This document shows, in pieces, positions 54,529 to 62,877 of a stretch of 64,000 nt of DNA; the first letter of the stretch is position 1; each line of letters starts with the position of its first letter. Location of the stretch: assembly GCA_002840535.1 (NCBI GenBank), contig PHBH01000028.1:83933-147932 (forward strand). Reading direction: 5' to 3'. The position numbers were made by a program, and so were the translations under genes. The stretch comes from Deltaproteobacteria bacterium HGW-Deltaproteobacteria-15 (GTDB taxonomy: Bacteria; Desulfobacterota; DSM-4660; Desulfatiglandales; HGW-15). The notes beneath the pieces were generated by a model. It ran no database searches. It saw only the letters and a list, made by a program, of their open reading frames with translations, and had not been told where the DNA came from.

Positions 54529-54948
54529 TCAGAGAGCGGGTTTATCTCCGCTCATCCTGTCGCATTTCTTTTTCACCTTCCCCAGGAATCCTCCCGTGGA
54601 GACGATCATTTGTTCATTGGCCCCTTCGGCGATTCTCTCGAACTCGTCCCGAACCGTCACGCGAAAGGTCAGTTTTCGTCCCTCGATCTTCTCCAGCAAG
54701 GCTTCGGCAGTAACCTTCAGCCCGAGAGGGGTAGCGGCAAAATGTCTGATCGAGATCATCGTCCCGACGGTGATCATGCCCGGTGGGAGGAGACCGTTGA
54801 CAGCGTTCCGCGAGGCCTTCTCCATCAGGAGGACCACCCAGTGAGTGGAGAGGACCTCAGCGCCGGTATTCCCGATGGTGCTCGCCAGGTGCTCCCGTTG
54901 AACAACCATTTCGTCCTTACCCTTAAGCCCGGTCTTGATCTCAGCCAT
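54529..54948 (-). CDS. Fluoroacetyl-CoA thioesterase-like hotdog protein
   Basis: 139 residues from ATG at 54948. Resembles the FlK family: VLSTHWVVLLMEKASRNAV, GMITVGTMISIRHFAATPLG, VTAEALLEKIEGRKLTF. A hotdog thioesterase for a small acyl-CoA. GGAGGTG precedes. Same strand as the HAF gene, 156 bases upstream. Substrate unknown. Confidence 0.8.
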   Translation of the reverse strand: MAEIKTGLKGKDEMVVQREHLASTIGNTGAEVLSTHWVVLLMEKASRNAVNGLLPPGMITVGTMISIRHFAATPLGLKVTAEALLEKIEGRKLTFRVTVRDEFERIAEGANEQMIVSTGGFLGKVKKKCDRMSGDKPAL

Positions 54949-55081
54949 TTTCTCCACCTCCGTACTCCGTCATTTCCCGCACGACCTGTGCGGGGAATCC
55001 AGAAAGACAAAGACTTCTGGATGCTGGATCGAATCCCACAAACAATACGGGATAAGCCGGCATGACGAAATGAGTCTCTGA

Positions 55082-55111
55082 TTGACACTTATAACACCTC
55101 TCTGGTAAGTG
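55082..55111 (+). promoter_or_regulatory. Possible sigma-70 promoter of rdgC-like gene
   Basis: TTGACA-N18-TAAGTG, 46 bases before the start. An inverted repeat ACACTTA/TAAGTGT spans the promoter. Confidence 0.35.
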
Positions 55112-55157
55112 TGCCCCTTTGATAAGTCTTTTTTAACGAGCTTCAGGGGAGGAAAAC

Positions 55158-55778
55158 ATGGGTCTTATGTACGGATCCGGCAGTTTCACGAGGTATCTGG
55201 TCGACGGCGCGATTCCCGAGGACTATCTGGAGGAATTCCCGAAGAGAATTTCCAGATTTGCCTTCCGGAATATCGATCCTTCTTCCGAGCAGGAGCGTTC
55301 GTTCGGCTGGGTCAATATCATGGATATGTTCGACAGCCGGTTTCGCGGGATGGAATTCCTCAAAGAGCCCTGTATCGCCATGTCGTGGCGCGTGGATGTG
55401 AGGAAAGTTCCGTCAAAGGCGCTGAAGCAGGCCTGCAGGGAGGCAGAGGAAAAGATCAAGGAGGCGGAAGGGCTGGAGTATATCGCAAAAGGGAGACGCC
55501 AGGAAATCAGGGATACCATGCAGCGGGAGCTCATTCGAAGGGCCATTCCCCGGTCCCGGACTCACGACATGATCTGGAATCTTCGCACCTCCATGCTCCT
55601 TTTCGGCTCTACCAGCAACAGCATATCGGATGAATTCGCGCAGTTTTTCTCTGAATGCTTCGGCCTTCAACTGAAGGTCATCTTTCCCTATTCTAATGCG
55701 GCACGGCTGCTTGAAAAAGAGGGCATGGATCCCACCCTTCTCGAATCCCTCTATCCTTCCCTGGCGGAGGTGAAGTAA
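55158..55778 (+). CDS. RdgC-like recombination-associated protein, short form
   Basis: 206 residues, versus about 300 in E. coli RdgC. Pattern: FAFRNIDPSSEQERSFGWVN (the FGWV block), WRVDVRKVPSKALKQACREA and RKGR-like helices, then RTSMLLFGSTSNSISDEFAQFF. RdgC forms a ring on DNA and curbs RecA. GGGGAGG before ATG. Followed by its partner with a one-base gap. Short length makes it a divergent branch. Confidence 0.65.
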   Translation: MGLMYGSGSFTRYLVDGAIPEDYLEEFPKRISRFAFRNIDPSSEQERSFGWVNIMDMFDSRFRGMEFLKEPCIAMSWRVDVRKVPSKALKQACREAEEKIKEAEGLEYIAKGRRQEIRDTMQRELIRRAIPRSRTHDMIWNLRTSMLLFGSTSNSISDEFAQFFSECFGLQLKVIFPYSNAARLLEKEGMDPTLLESLYPSLAEVK

Positions 55779-55779
55779 G

Positions 55780-56301
55780 ATGCAAGTCATTGATAGGGCA
55801 AGAGACTATGGATTTCTGGGGCGGGAATTTCTCGTCTGGCTCTGGTACAAAAGCAGGACGAACGAAGGAAGATTCGACCTGGCAGAAGCCGGGGAGGCGG
55901 AACTGTTGTTTGACTGCCGCGTCGTTCTCCAATCAGAGGAAGACGGCACGGAGAAGGTCGTATGCCTGGGGGAAAAATCGCATCTACGGGAGGCCCGCTT
56001 TGCCCTCACCGAGCATAAAACCGTCACCGAAGCCATGCTGAAATTGATCATCGGCGACGACGAATGGTCCTTTATCCTCGACTCCACCTGGATGAATTTC
56101 AGATCCTTCAAAACACCCAAGGTGATGCAGGACAATGACAAGGACCCCGAAGGTCTTTTCTACGAGAAATTCCAATTGATTGAAAAGGCCCTCTCCGCCA
56201 TGGATTCCATTTACGCTTCCTTCATAAAGATCAGGCTGTCTCCGGAGTGGTCGGCAGAGGAGCTTCCGGCCCTGCTCAAATGGATCAAGGAAGGGAAGTA
56301 G
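55780..56301 (+). CDS. Conserved hypothetical partner of the RdgC-like protein
   Basis: 173 residues, acidic, no membrane segment. Begins MQVIDRARDYGFLGREFLVW, with LRFAL-type strand pattern and a C-terminal helical end. Starts one base after the rdgC-like stop, so co-transcribed. No known domain recognised. Its position suggests a role with the RdgC-like protein (inference). Confidence 0.6.
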   Translation: MQVIDRARDYGFLGREFLVWLWYKSRTNEGRFDLAEAGEAELLFDCRVVLQSEEDGTEKVVCLGEKSHLREARFALTEHKTVTEAMLKLIIGDDEWSFILDSTWMNFRSFKTPKVMQDNDKDPEGLFYEKFQLIEKALSAMDSIYASFIKIRLSPEWSAEELPALLKWIKEGK

Positions 56302-56354
56302 GCGGCCGGGGCTTTGTCCTTGACAGGATCGCCCGCTTCACCATATTGTGAAAT

Positions 56355-56540
56355 CATTCAGGTGCCAACGCTCAATAGGGAATCCCGTGAAAGACGGGAG
56401 CGGTCCCGCCGCTGTGATCCTCCCCCGAAAATCAACGGGGAAGCAGCCTGCAGGCACTTTGCTGGACTGAGCCACTGTCCGGTTGAGCCGGATGGGAAGG
56501 TGGTCCTGCAGGAGGGGAGAGCCAGAAGACCTGCCTGAAG
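56355..56540 (+). ncRNA. Cobalamin (B12) riboswitch
   Basis: Conserved blocks in order: CAGGTGCC (56359), CTCAATAGGGAATCCCGTG, GGTCCCGCCGCTGTGA, GCCACTG, GATGGGAAGG, and GCCAGAAGACCTGCCTG (56521). It binds adenosylcobalamin or a similar cobamide. It precedes btuC by about 115 bases. Confidence 0.95.
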
Positions 56541-56611
56541 ATGAGATTCGGTCCCCCCCGGGGTATGCTTAGGGGCGGCTGAAGGATATGGGGATCAAGT
56601 AAACTGGGTGC

Positions 56612-56656
56612 AATCCTTAAATCCGGATATCAGGATTTAAGGATTTTTTTGTTTTT
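56612..56656 (+). terminator. Expression-platform hairpin with T-run before btuC
   Basis: AATCCTTAAATCC pairs with GGATTTAAGGATT across an eight-base loop, then a T-rich run to the ATG at 56657. The AAGGA in the 3' arm is the only SD candidate, so the hairpin could end transcription or hide the SD when cobalamin is bound. Confidence 0.8.
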
Positions 56657-57724
56657 ATGAACCGAGAAGAAATCTACCGTCTTGAAGAGGCAGCAGGAAG
56701 GAAATTCACGATCCTGCTTGTCCTCCTCATTGCAGCCGCCGCAGGCTCCATCTTTCTGGCGACTCTGCTGGGCAAGGCGGAGATCCCGGCGCGGGGGGTT
56801 GCCGACGTGATCATGGAGGCGATCGGCATCAGGGACGAGTCGATGTCCGACTCCACGTGGCGGCTCATCGTCCTGGACATCCGGCTGAGCCGCATTTGCC
56901 TCGGCATGCTTGTCGGGATCGCCCTTGCGGTCGCAGGAACGGTATTCCAGGGGGTTCTTCGAAATCCGCTGGCCGACCCCTTTACCATCGGCGTGTCTAC
57001 AGGCGCGGCCTTCGGCGCTTCCCTGGCCCTTTTTCTGGGCGGCGGGTCGGTCCAGCTTGTCGGGTTCGGCCTTGTCCCTCTCGCATCCCTTGCCGGCGCC
57101 ATGATCGCTCTCATTGCCGTGGTGACGCTGGGCAAGGTCAACGGCCACTTGAGGCGGGACACCATGGTCCTTGCAGGGATCGTTGTGGCCACGTTTCTGT
57201 CAGCGCTTATCTCCCTGCTGAAGTCCCTGGACGAGGAATCCGTGGCGAGCATCGTTTTCTGGGTCATGGGCAGTTTTCAGGGAAGGGGATGGGACCACCT
57301 CCTCCTCGCACTGCCCTACGCAGCCGCAGGATTGATCATCATTTGGACCTGCTCCCGGGAACTGGATATCCTCAGCATGGGAGACACCCAGGCGAAGCTC
57401 CTCGGTGTTCATGCGGAAAGAGCCAGGCTGCTCCTGATGATCGGCGCAAGCCTCATCACGGCAGCAGCGGTGTCGGTTTCCGGGGTGATCGGATTCGTGG
57501 GGCTGATTATGCCCCACTTGATGAGGATGATCGTCGGAGCGGAGCATCGGAGGCTCCTCGTTCTCTCCGGGTTGGCAGGCGGCCTGGCACTCGTCTGGTC
57601 CGATGTGCTGGCTCGGACCATACTTCCAGGAGGTGAAGAATTGCCGGTGGGCGTTGTCACCGCCCTGATGGGAGGCCCCTTCTTCTGTTTTCTTCTGAAG
57701 AGGAAAAGAGGGTCTGAAACATGA
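56657..57724 (+). CDS. btuC: Cobalamin ABC transporter permease BtuC
   Basis: 355 residues, about ten membrane segments, FecCD family. Visible: VFQGVLRNPLADPFTIGVSTGAAFGASL, LVLAGIVVATFLSALISLL, FWVMGSFQG, and GFVGLIMPHLMRMIVGAEHRRLL near the ATPase contact. Starts directly after the riboswitch hairpin. Overlaps btuD by four bases. Imports cobamide across the inner membrane. Confidence 0.92.
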   Translation: MNREEIYRLEEAAGRKFTILLVLLIAAAAGSIFLATLLGKAEIPARGVADVIMEAIGIRDESMSDSTWRLIVLDIRLSRICLGMLVGIALAVAGTVFQGVLRNPLADPFTIGVSTGAAFGASLALFLGGGSVQLVGFGLVPLASLAGAMIALIAVVTLGKVNGHLRRDTMVLAGIVVATFLSALISLLKSLDEESVASIVFWVMGSFQGRGWDHLLLALPYAAAGLIIIWTCSRELDILSMGDTQAKLLGVHAERARLLLMIGASLITAAAVSVSGVIGFVGLIMPHLMRMIVGAEHRRLLVLSGLAGGLALVWSDVLARTILPGGEELPVGVVTALMGGPFFCFLLKRKRGSET

Positions 57725-58539
57725 TCGAGGCGGCTTCCCTGGCCTGCGGGTATGGAAAGAAGGATGTCCTGAAGGATATTCACTTTCGAGTCCGGCCCGG
57801 TGAATTCGTGGGAATTCTTGGGCCTAACGGGACCGGGAAATCGACCTTTCTTCTCACTCTGGGAGGGGTCCTGCCATACCGGAGCGGAAGCATCAGGATC
57901 AGTGGAGAAGAAATCGCGGAGAAGGGCCAGGGATGGAGAGCGAAGAGGATTTCCTCTGTTCAGCAAAGATCGGAGATCTCCTTTCCTTTCAAGTGTCTCT
58001 CCGTGGTGCTCATGGGCAGGTATCCCTACCTTTCCCGCTGGGGAGGGTACTCCCCTGCGGACCGGGAAGCCGCGCTCCAGGCCATGGAGGATACCGGCAC
58101 GATCCATCTGGCCGAAAGGATGATTACAGAGGTTTCCGGTGGCGAAGCCCAGCGGGTCATCATAGCAAGGGCATTGGCCCAGCAAACCGATCTGCTCTTT
58201 CTGGACGAGGCCACTTCAAACCTCGACGTTTCAGGCAAGATCCGGATCTTCGACCTCCTGAGGCGAAAGAACTCCTCAGGAACAACCATCCTGTGCGCCA
58301 TGCATGACCTGAATCTTGCGGCGCTTTACTGCAGGAGACTGATATTCCTCAAGGCCCAGGGTATCGTGCTGGACGGGCCCACGGAAGAGACATTCAAGGA
58401 TGAAACTTTATCGAGGATATATGAAACGGATGTTCGGGTGTGCAGGCATCCTGTCACGAACGATCCGCAGGCCCTTTTCGTGCCCGGCCCGGATCATCGG
58501 CCCGGCCCTGATGCTGGGGGGACTGCTTCTCCCCTTTAA
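57721..58539 (+). CDS. btuD: Cobalamin ABC transporter ATPase BtuD
   Basis: 272 residues. Walker A GPNGTGKST, Q-loop near SVQQRSE, signature VSGGEAQRV, Walker B DLLFLDEATSNLD, and H-loop CAMHDLNLA. Start overlaps the btuC stop (ATGA). C-terminal part overlaps btuF by 119 bases. Drives the BtuC transport. Confidence 0.93.
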   Translation: MIEAASLACGYGKKDVLKDIHFRVRPGEFVGILGPNGTGKSTFLLTLGGVLPYRSGSIRISGEEIAEKGQGWRAKRISSVQQRSEISFPFKCLSVVLMGRYPYLSRWGGYSPADREAALQAMEDTGTIHLAERMITEVSGGEAQRVIIARALAQQTDLLFLDEATSNLDVSGKIRIFDLLRRKNSSGTTILCAMHDLNLAALYCRRLIFLKAQGIVLDGPTEETFKDETLSRIYETDVRVCRHPVTNDPQALFVPGPDHRPGPDAGGTASPL

Positions 58540-59374
58540 TGGCCTGGCCGGTGAGACTGCGATCACGGATGATTTCGGCAACCGGGTTGCACTCCCAATG
58601 CCTGCACAAAGGATCATTGCGCTCTATGGCGCCTTCAACGAGATCCTGGCTGCAATGGGGCTGGAGGAAAGAATAGTGGGGAGGACAAAGGCGGATTCCC
58701 TGCCCCCCTCCATTGTTTCCAAACCCTCCATCGGGACTCACATGAGGCCCAATATTGAGGTGATTCTGTCCCTGAAGCCGGACCTGATCATACAATCCGC
58801 CGGCCGCAAGGAAGGGGCAGTGATGGTGGACCAGTTGCGAAAAGAGGGGTTGTGCGTTGCGGTCTTCAACCCGAACAGCTTCGAGTCCCTTTTCTCCGTG
58901 ATCAGACGACTTGGGATCCTGACCGGCGAGGGAGCCCCTGCCGAAAGACTCATTGGATCCCTGGGCCGGAGGTTGTCCGTGGTGGAGGCCCGCCTCCGGG
59001 GCGTGGAATCCCGGCCAGGCGTCTTTTTCGAGGTGCGCCACACGAACCTGCTGGCCGCCGGCCGCGGATCGATCGTCAATGAAATCATCGAAAGGGCGGG
59101 AGGACGAAACTGCATCGGTATTCAAAAGAAGATGGCGCGGATTGGAATGGAAACCCTGATTGAAATGAACCCCGAAGTTTACGTGGTCCAGAAGGGTCCG
59201 ATGAATCAGAATCCCTCACTCCCTTCGGAAAGGGACCATTTCAAGGTGCTCGATGCCGTGAAGAACAAGAGAATCCTCATGGTGGATGAGCAGATCTATT
59301 CGAGGCCCGGGCCCAGATCGGTTGAGGCGGTGGAGTCGCTTGCTCCATTCCTGCATCCGGAGAGGTTCCGGTAG
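58421..59374 (+). CDS. btuF: Cobalamin-binding periplasmic protein BtuF
   Basis: 317 residues from ATG 58421 (CGAGGATAT before it; 58400 is an in-frame alternative). A long basic leader precedes a hydrophobic stretch (IIGPALMLGGLLLPFNGLAG). Class III binding-protein pattern: AITDDFGNRVALPMPAQRII, LEERIVGRTKADSLPPS, and later LIEMNPEVYVVQKG. Delivers the corrinoid to BtuCD. Heavily overlaps btuD. Confidence 0.88.
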   Translation: MKRMFGCAGILSRTIRRPFSCPARIIGPALMLGGLLLPFNGLAGETAITDDFGNRVALPMPAQRIIALYGAFNEILAAMGLEERIVGRTKADSLPPSIVSKPSIGTHMRPNIEVILSLKPDLIIQSAGRKEGAVMVDQLRKEGLCVAVFNPNSFESLFSVIRRLGILTGEGAPAERLIGSLGRRLSVVEARLRGVESRPGVFFEVRHTNLLAAGRGSIVNEIIERAGGRNCIGIQKKMARIGMETLIEMNPEVYVVQKGPMNQNPSLPSERDHFKVLDAVKNKRILMVDEQIYSRPGPRSVEAVESLAPFLHPERFR

Positions 59375-59443
59375 GGGTATTGGTCATTTTGGCATTGATC
59401 ATTGATCATTCGGCATTTTTCATCGGTCGGGAATGGATGAACG

Positions 59444-59540
59444 GGAATTTCAGGTCCTGAACGTCCAACATTGAACATCGAACGTCCAACGTCGAATGAA
59501 AATCAAATACGTAGATGGGTGGAGCGAAGCGAAACCAATT
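59444..59540. repeat. Short intergenic repeats before cbiL
   Basis: AACGTCCAACATTGAACATCG followed by AACGTCCAACGTCG, then GATGGGTGGAGCGAAGCGAAACC (59514), the inverse of the repeat near 46829. No gene. Confidence 0.55.
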
Positions 59541-59643
59541 CTAGAATCTTCGAATGAGAATTCCATAAGCCACCCTTTGGCGGCGGCCTAACCAATGACA
59601 AGTTCACCATTCTTGCGCAGTGTGCTGAAGAACTCAATGCTTG

Positions 59644-59768
59644 CAGGTTGCTCAAAAATGTCCAGATGCAAGGCGCCCGAAATCCTGAGGAGTGAGGCGT
59701 ACACTTTAGTACGCCGCAACGACGAAGGATAAGGGCAACGCCGCAGATGGGCGTTTTTCAGCAACCTG
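59644..59768. repeat. 125-base palindromic element upstream of cbiL
   Basis: Outer arms CAGGTTGCT/AGCAACCTG, inner core GGCGTAC-ACTTTA-GTACGCC, with imperfect complement between (ATGCAAGGCG, AACGCCGCAGAT). Looks like a MITE or structured repeat. It ends 13 bases before the cbiL start. Confidence 0.65.
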
Positions 59769-59781
59769 ACAGGAGATCGAC

Positions 59782-60498
59782 ATGAACGAATATGGGACAC
59801 TATACGGCATCGGCGTCGGCCCGGGCGACCCGGAATTGATCACTCTCAAGGCAGTGAAGATCCTGCAGAGGGTGGCGTGCGTGTTTGCAGCCGCCTCACC
59901 CAGGAACAGCCATTCCCTTGCCGAGAAGTCAATTTCTCCTCATCTGAGGGAAGACACCCCGGTGGTGCGTCTGAATTTCCCCATGACCAAGGATCGAGTT
60001 GAGCTGAAAGAGGCGTGGGGAGAGAATGCTCGAAAGATCATGGAAGTGGTTGGGGCAGGCAAAGACGCAGCGCTGATCACCCTGGGCGACCCCATGACCT
60101 ACAGCACATTCGGATATATGATGCGCACCATGAGCGAGGAAAACCCTGGCGTGCCTATTCGGATCATCCCCGGCATAACCTCTTTTCAAGCTGCCTCCGC
60201 TGCAACAGGATGGGTTCTGGCAGAAGGAGAAGAATCCTTCAGCGTGGTCTCGGGCGCACTGGGGGCTGAGCGGCTCACCGACGTGATCGAACACACGGAC
60301 ACGGTGGTGATTCTCAAGGTCTATCGTCACTACAAGGAGATCATGGAGGCCTTGAAGAGACTGGATCTGAGCGGGAAGTCGGTCCTGGTATCCCAGTGCG
60401 GACTGAAGGATGAGAAAATCGTATGGAACCCCATGGATAATGTCAACGGGCTCCCGCCATATCTCTCTCTCCTTCTCATCAGGAAGAAAAAGAGATGA
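59782..60498 (+). CDS. cbiL: Cobalt-precorrin-2 C20-methyltransferase CbiL/CobI
   Basis: 238 residues. Tetrapyrrole methylase motifs: YGIGVGPGDPELITLKAVKIL, AALITLGDPMTYSTFGYMMRTM, IPGITSFQAASAATGWVLAEG, and VVILKVYRHYKEIMEAL. These are CbiL/CobI signature blocks. Adds the C20 methyl in corrin ring formation. CAGGAGATCGAC before the ATG. Overlaps the Gate-domain gene by four bases. Confidence 0.93.
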   Translation: MNEYGTLYGIGVGPGDPELITLKAVKILQRVACVFAAASPRNSHSLAEKSISPHLREDTPVVRLNFPMTKDRVELKEAWGENARKIMEVVGAGKDAALITLGDPMTYSTFGYMMRTMSEENPGVPIRIIPGITSFQAASAATGWVLAEGEESFSVVSGALGAERLTDVIEHTDTVVILKVYRHYKEIMEALKRLDLSGKSVLVSQCGLKDEKIVWNPMDNVNGLPPYLSLLLIRKKKR

Positions 60499-61535
60499 AG
60501 AGGGTTCCCCTCCCTGCCCTTGTCCTGCTTATCGGTCTCCTCGCCCTTTGCGTGCTTGCAGCGGTTTTTCAGAATCCCACGGGAACCTTCCTCTTAGACC
60601 CCGATAGACTCCTGAATCGAGTGATATGGCCTCTCCTGAGACTCTCCTTCTTCATCTCGATCGGGCTCTTTGCAGCACTCGTCGTGGAAGGGGCCGGATG
60701 GACGAACCGCCTGGCAATCCTCGCCCGTCCCTTCATGCGTTGGGGGCATCTTTCCAATCAAATTGGCAGCGCCTTCACCACATCCTTCTTCTCGGGAGTC
60801 TCGTCGCTTGCAATGCTGGCCTCCTTTCACCGGGAAGGAAAAATGGGCAAAAAAGAGGTAATCCTGGCCGTGCTTCTGGATACCTTTCCGTCCTATTTTC
60901 TTCACCTGCCCACCACCTTTTTCATCATCCTGCCCCTGGTGGGAAAGGCGGGCATCATTTTTCTCCTTGTCACTCTGGCCGCCGCACTTCTCCGGTTCGG
61001 AACGGTGCTTGTGTACACCCGCCTTACGCTCCCGGCACAGGAGTCGACTCTTACGGCAGAAAGGTCCGGAAGCAAGACCTGGAGCGCGCTTTTCCCGGGT
61101 TCCTTGAAAAGGCTTTCCACGCGTCTGACCCGGATTCTTCTCATCGTTGCGCCCGTCTATATGATCATGCTTCTTATTTCGGATCTTGGTTTTTTTGATT
61201 GGATCAGAACGAGCGTTGCCCTGGGAATCGGCGAGAATCTGTTCCCGGTGGAAGGAATTTCCGTCGTCATTCTCAGTCTGCTTGCAGAGGCGACTTCGGG
61301 ATACGCAGCGGCGGGCGCAATGCTGCAATCGGGCACCCTCACCATCCCTCAGACCGTGCTTGCCCTGATCGCAGGACAGATCATAGGCGCGCCCTTGAGG
61401 GCGCTCCGTCATCAACTCCCCTACTATATGGGAATTTTCAGCCCGGGGATGGGGATCACCCTCATTGCGGCGAGTCAGTGCTTTAGAATACTGAGTCTCG
61501 TTGTCGCAGCTGGGCTGTTCCTGATGATTGCATAG
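60495..61535 (+). CDS. Gate-domain (nucleoside-recognition type) membrane protein
   Basis: 346 residues, about nine membrane segments. Two Gate-like halves: FFISIGLFAALVVEGAGWT with SAFTTSFFSGVSSLAMLASF, and the C-terminal FPVEGISVVILSLLAEATSGYA. Overlaps cbiL by four bases. The pairing with a corrin gene and the btu operon suggests transport of cobalt, a corrinoid or a precursor, but the family has no proven substrate. Confidence 0.75.
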   Translation: MKRVPLPALVLLIGLLALCVLAAVFQNPTGTFLLDPDRLLNRVIWPLLRLSFFISIGLFAALVVEGAGWTNRLAILARPFMRWGHLSNQIGSAFTTSFFSGVSSLAMLASFHREGKMGKKEVILAVLLDTFPSYFLHLPTTFFIILPLVGKAGIIFLLVTLAAALLRFGTVLVYTRLTLPAQESTLTAERSGSKTWSALFPGSLKRLSTRLTRILLIVAPVYMIMLLISDLGFFDWIRTSVALGIGENLFPVEGISVVILSLLAEATSGYAAAGAMLQSGTLTIPQTVLALIAGQIIGAPLRALRHQLPYYMGIFSPGMGITLIAASQCFRILSLVVAAGLFLMIA

Positions 61536-61629
61536 CGCAAAGAGCATAGCGAAAAAGAAAGACAAGAAGATCCCATCAGGGCGGTGCCTAGGTCGATGTC
61601 AGTGTAGTGTCTCAGCGATGACTTTACAT

Positions 61630-61830
61630 TTTCGTCATTCCGGACTTGTCGAAGATCCCGCTCAGGCGGGGATCCGGAATTCAGTCCTTTCACCCTGGAT
61701 CCCCGCTTTCGAGGCTGTGTCGCAATGTCATTTCGAGTCGAAGCCGAGAAATCTTGGTTTTGCACGCCACCACTTCCGTCACTTCGGTTGAATGAAACCC
61801 TTCCGGCGAAAGCCGGGAGCCGGAATGATT
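61630..61830. repeat. GTCATTCCGG/GTCATTTCGA intergenic repeats
   Basis: CGTCATTCCGGACTTG (61634), CTCAGGCGGGGATCCGGAATT, CTGGATCCCCGC, then GTCATTTCGAGTCG. Same class as the elements at 31498 and 31870. No gene in this 430-base gap. Confidence 0.55.
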
Positions 61831-61966
61831 CTGCCCTTTGGTCTCTGCGCTATGCGCCATGCTGTTTTCCACTAGCTTTTCTTGCCGTTGACTCTGGTGG
61901 GATGTTCCATTATGATGCATCGACGTGGGAAAACACGAATTTTGAAACACAGGGAGAAAGTGCTCC

Positions 61967-62668
61967 ATGCACCCCATAGCCTCTGAAGAGACCTTTTCGG
62001 ACGGACAACTGATCTTCAAGGAGGGCAGCCCCGGAGACTGGGTCTACGTGATCCTCTCGGGCGCCGTGGAGATCACCAAGGAAGTCGAGGGCAGAAAACT
62101 CGTCATAGAGGTGTTGAAGGAAGGGGAGGTCTTCGGGGAACTCGGGTTTCTCGGAGGAATAAAGAGAACGGCTGCTGCCAGAGCGGTCGGGGAAACCATG
62201 CTGGGCGTGATCGATCGGACCTTCCTGGACAGTGAGTTCAACAAGCTTACTGCCGAATTCCGGTCCATCCTGAACGCGGTAGTCCTCAGATTCAAAAAGA
62301 TGATGGAAGAGCGAATTTCCCAGTTTCCATACAGAACGGATCCCCGCTGCAATAAGTCCGTTGCCCTCACCTATAAGGACCGCCAGTCATTCGTGAATGC
62401 CTGCATGGGGAACATCAGCGCGAAAGGACTCTTTGTGCGGACAGATCACCCCCTGGCACAGGGCGAAAGCTTCTTCCTGAAGCTGCAGCTTCCGGATGTT
62501 CCGCAGCCCCTGATCATACCATCGCAGGTGGTCTGGTGCCGGAAGCCCGGCGAACAGGCTGAAAAAGGGCTTCCCGGTATGGCGGTCAAGTTTCTCGAAA
62601 TTAGCCCCAAGGATGACGAGGTAATCAAGAAATTCTTCCAGGAACTCCTGGGAAGGAAGCCGGCGTGA
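61967..62668 (+). CDS. CNB - PilZ domain protein
   Basis: 233 residues. CNB domain about 8-115 (DGQLIFKEGSPGDWVYVILSG, GEVFGELGFLGGIKRTAAAR) then a PilZ domain about 125-230 (TDPRCNKSVALTYKDR, MGNISAKGLFVRTDHPL, GMAVKFLEISPKDDEVI). No membrane segment. GGGAGAAAG precedes ATG. The NISAKG block is a variant of the DxSxxG c-di-GMP loop (N for D). Together with the CNB kinase and the PilZ kinase it reuses the same domains. A hairpin at 62817 likely terminates it. Confidence 0.87.
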   Translation: MHPIASEETFSDGQLIFKEGSPGDWVYVILSGAVEITKEVEGRKLVIEVLKEGEVFGELGFLGGIKRTAAARAVGETMLGVIDRTFLDSEFNKLTAEFRSILNAVVLRFKKMMEERISQFPYRTDPRCNKSVALTYKDRQSFVNACMGNISAKGLFVRTDHPLAQGESFFLKLQLPDVPQPLIIPSQVVWCRKPGEQAEKGLPGMAVKFLEISPKDDEVIKKFFQELLGRKPA

Positions 62669-62816
62669 GATGAAAAAAATGGGGTTCATGTTTTCTTTAG
62701 AAATGTGCCTGCAAATGGGCTACCGCTGTGGCTTCTTTTATTTTATCAGGCTGCCCGCGGCCGGGCGGTCGTGGACCGGAGGAGGGGGATAGATCCTGCT
62801 CCGGAACGACGGACAG

Positions 62817-62848
62817 AGGCCATGGGCAAAAAAAGCTCATGGCCTTTT
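62817..62848 (+). terminator. Rho-independent terminator after the CNB-PilZ gene
   Basis: AGGCCATGGGC pairs with GCTCATGGCCT around an A7 loop, then TTTGATTTTT. Eleven-base stem with one GU. Confidence 0.85.
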
Positions 62849-62877
62849 GATTTTTCGATCATGGAGGTGAAAGGAAT

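Noticed and set aside
60594..61565. 323-codon minus frame over the Gate-domain gene
   Set aside because: Composition is typical of an antisense shadow of a membrane protein; no start context.
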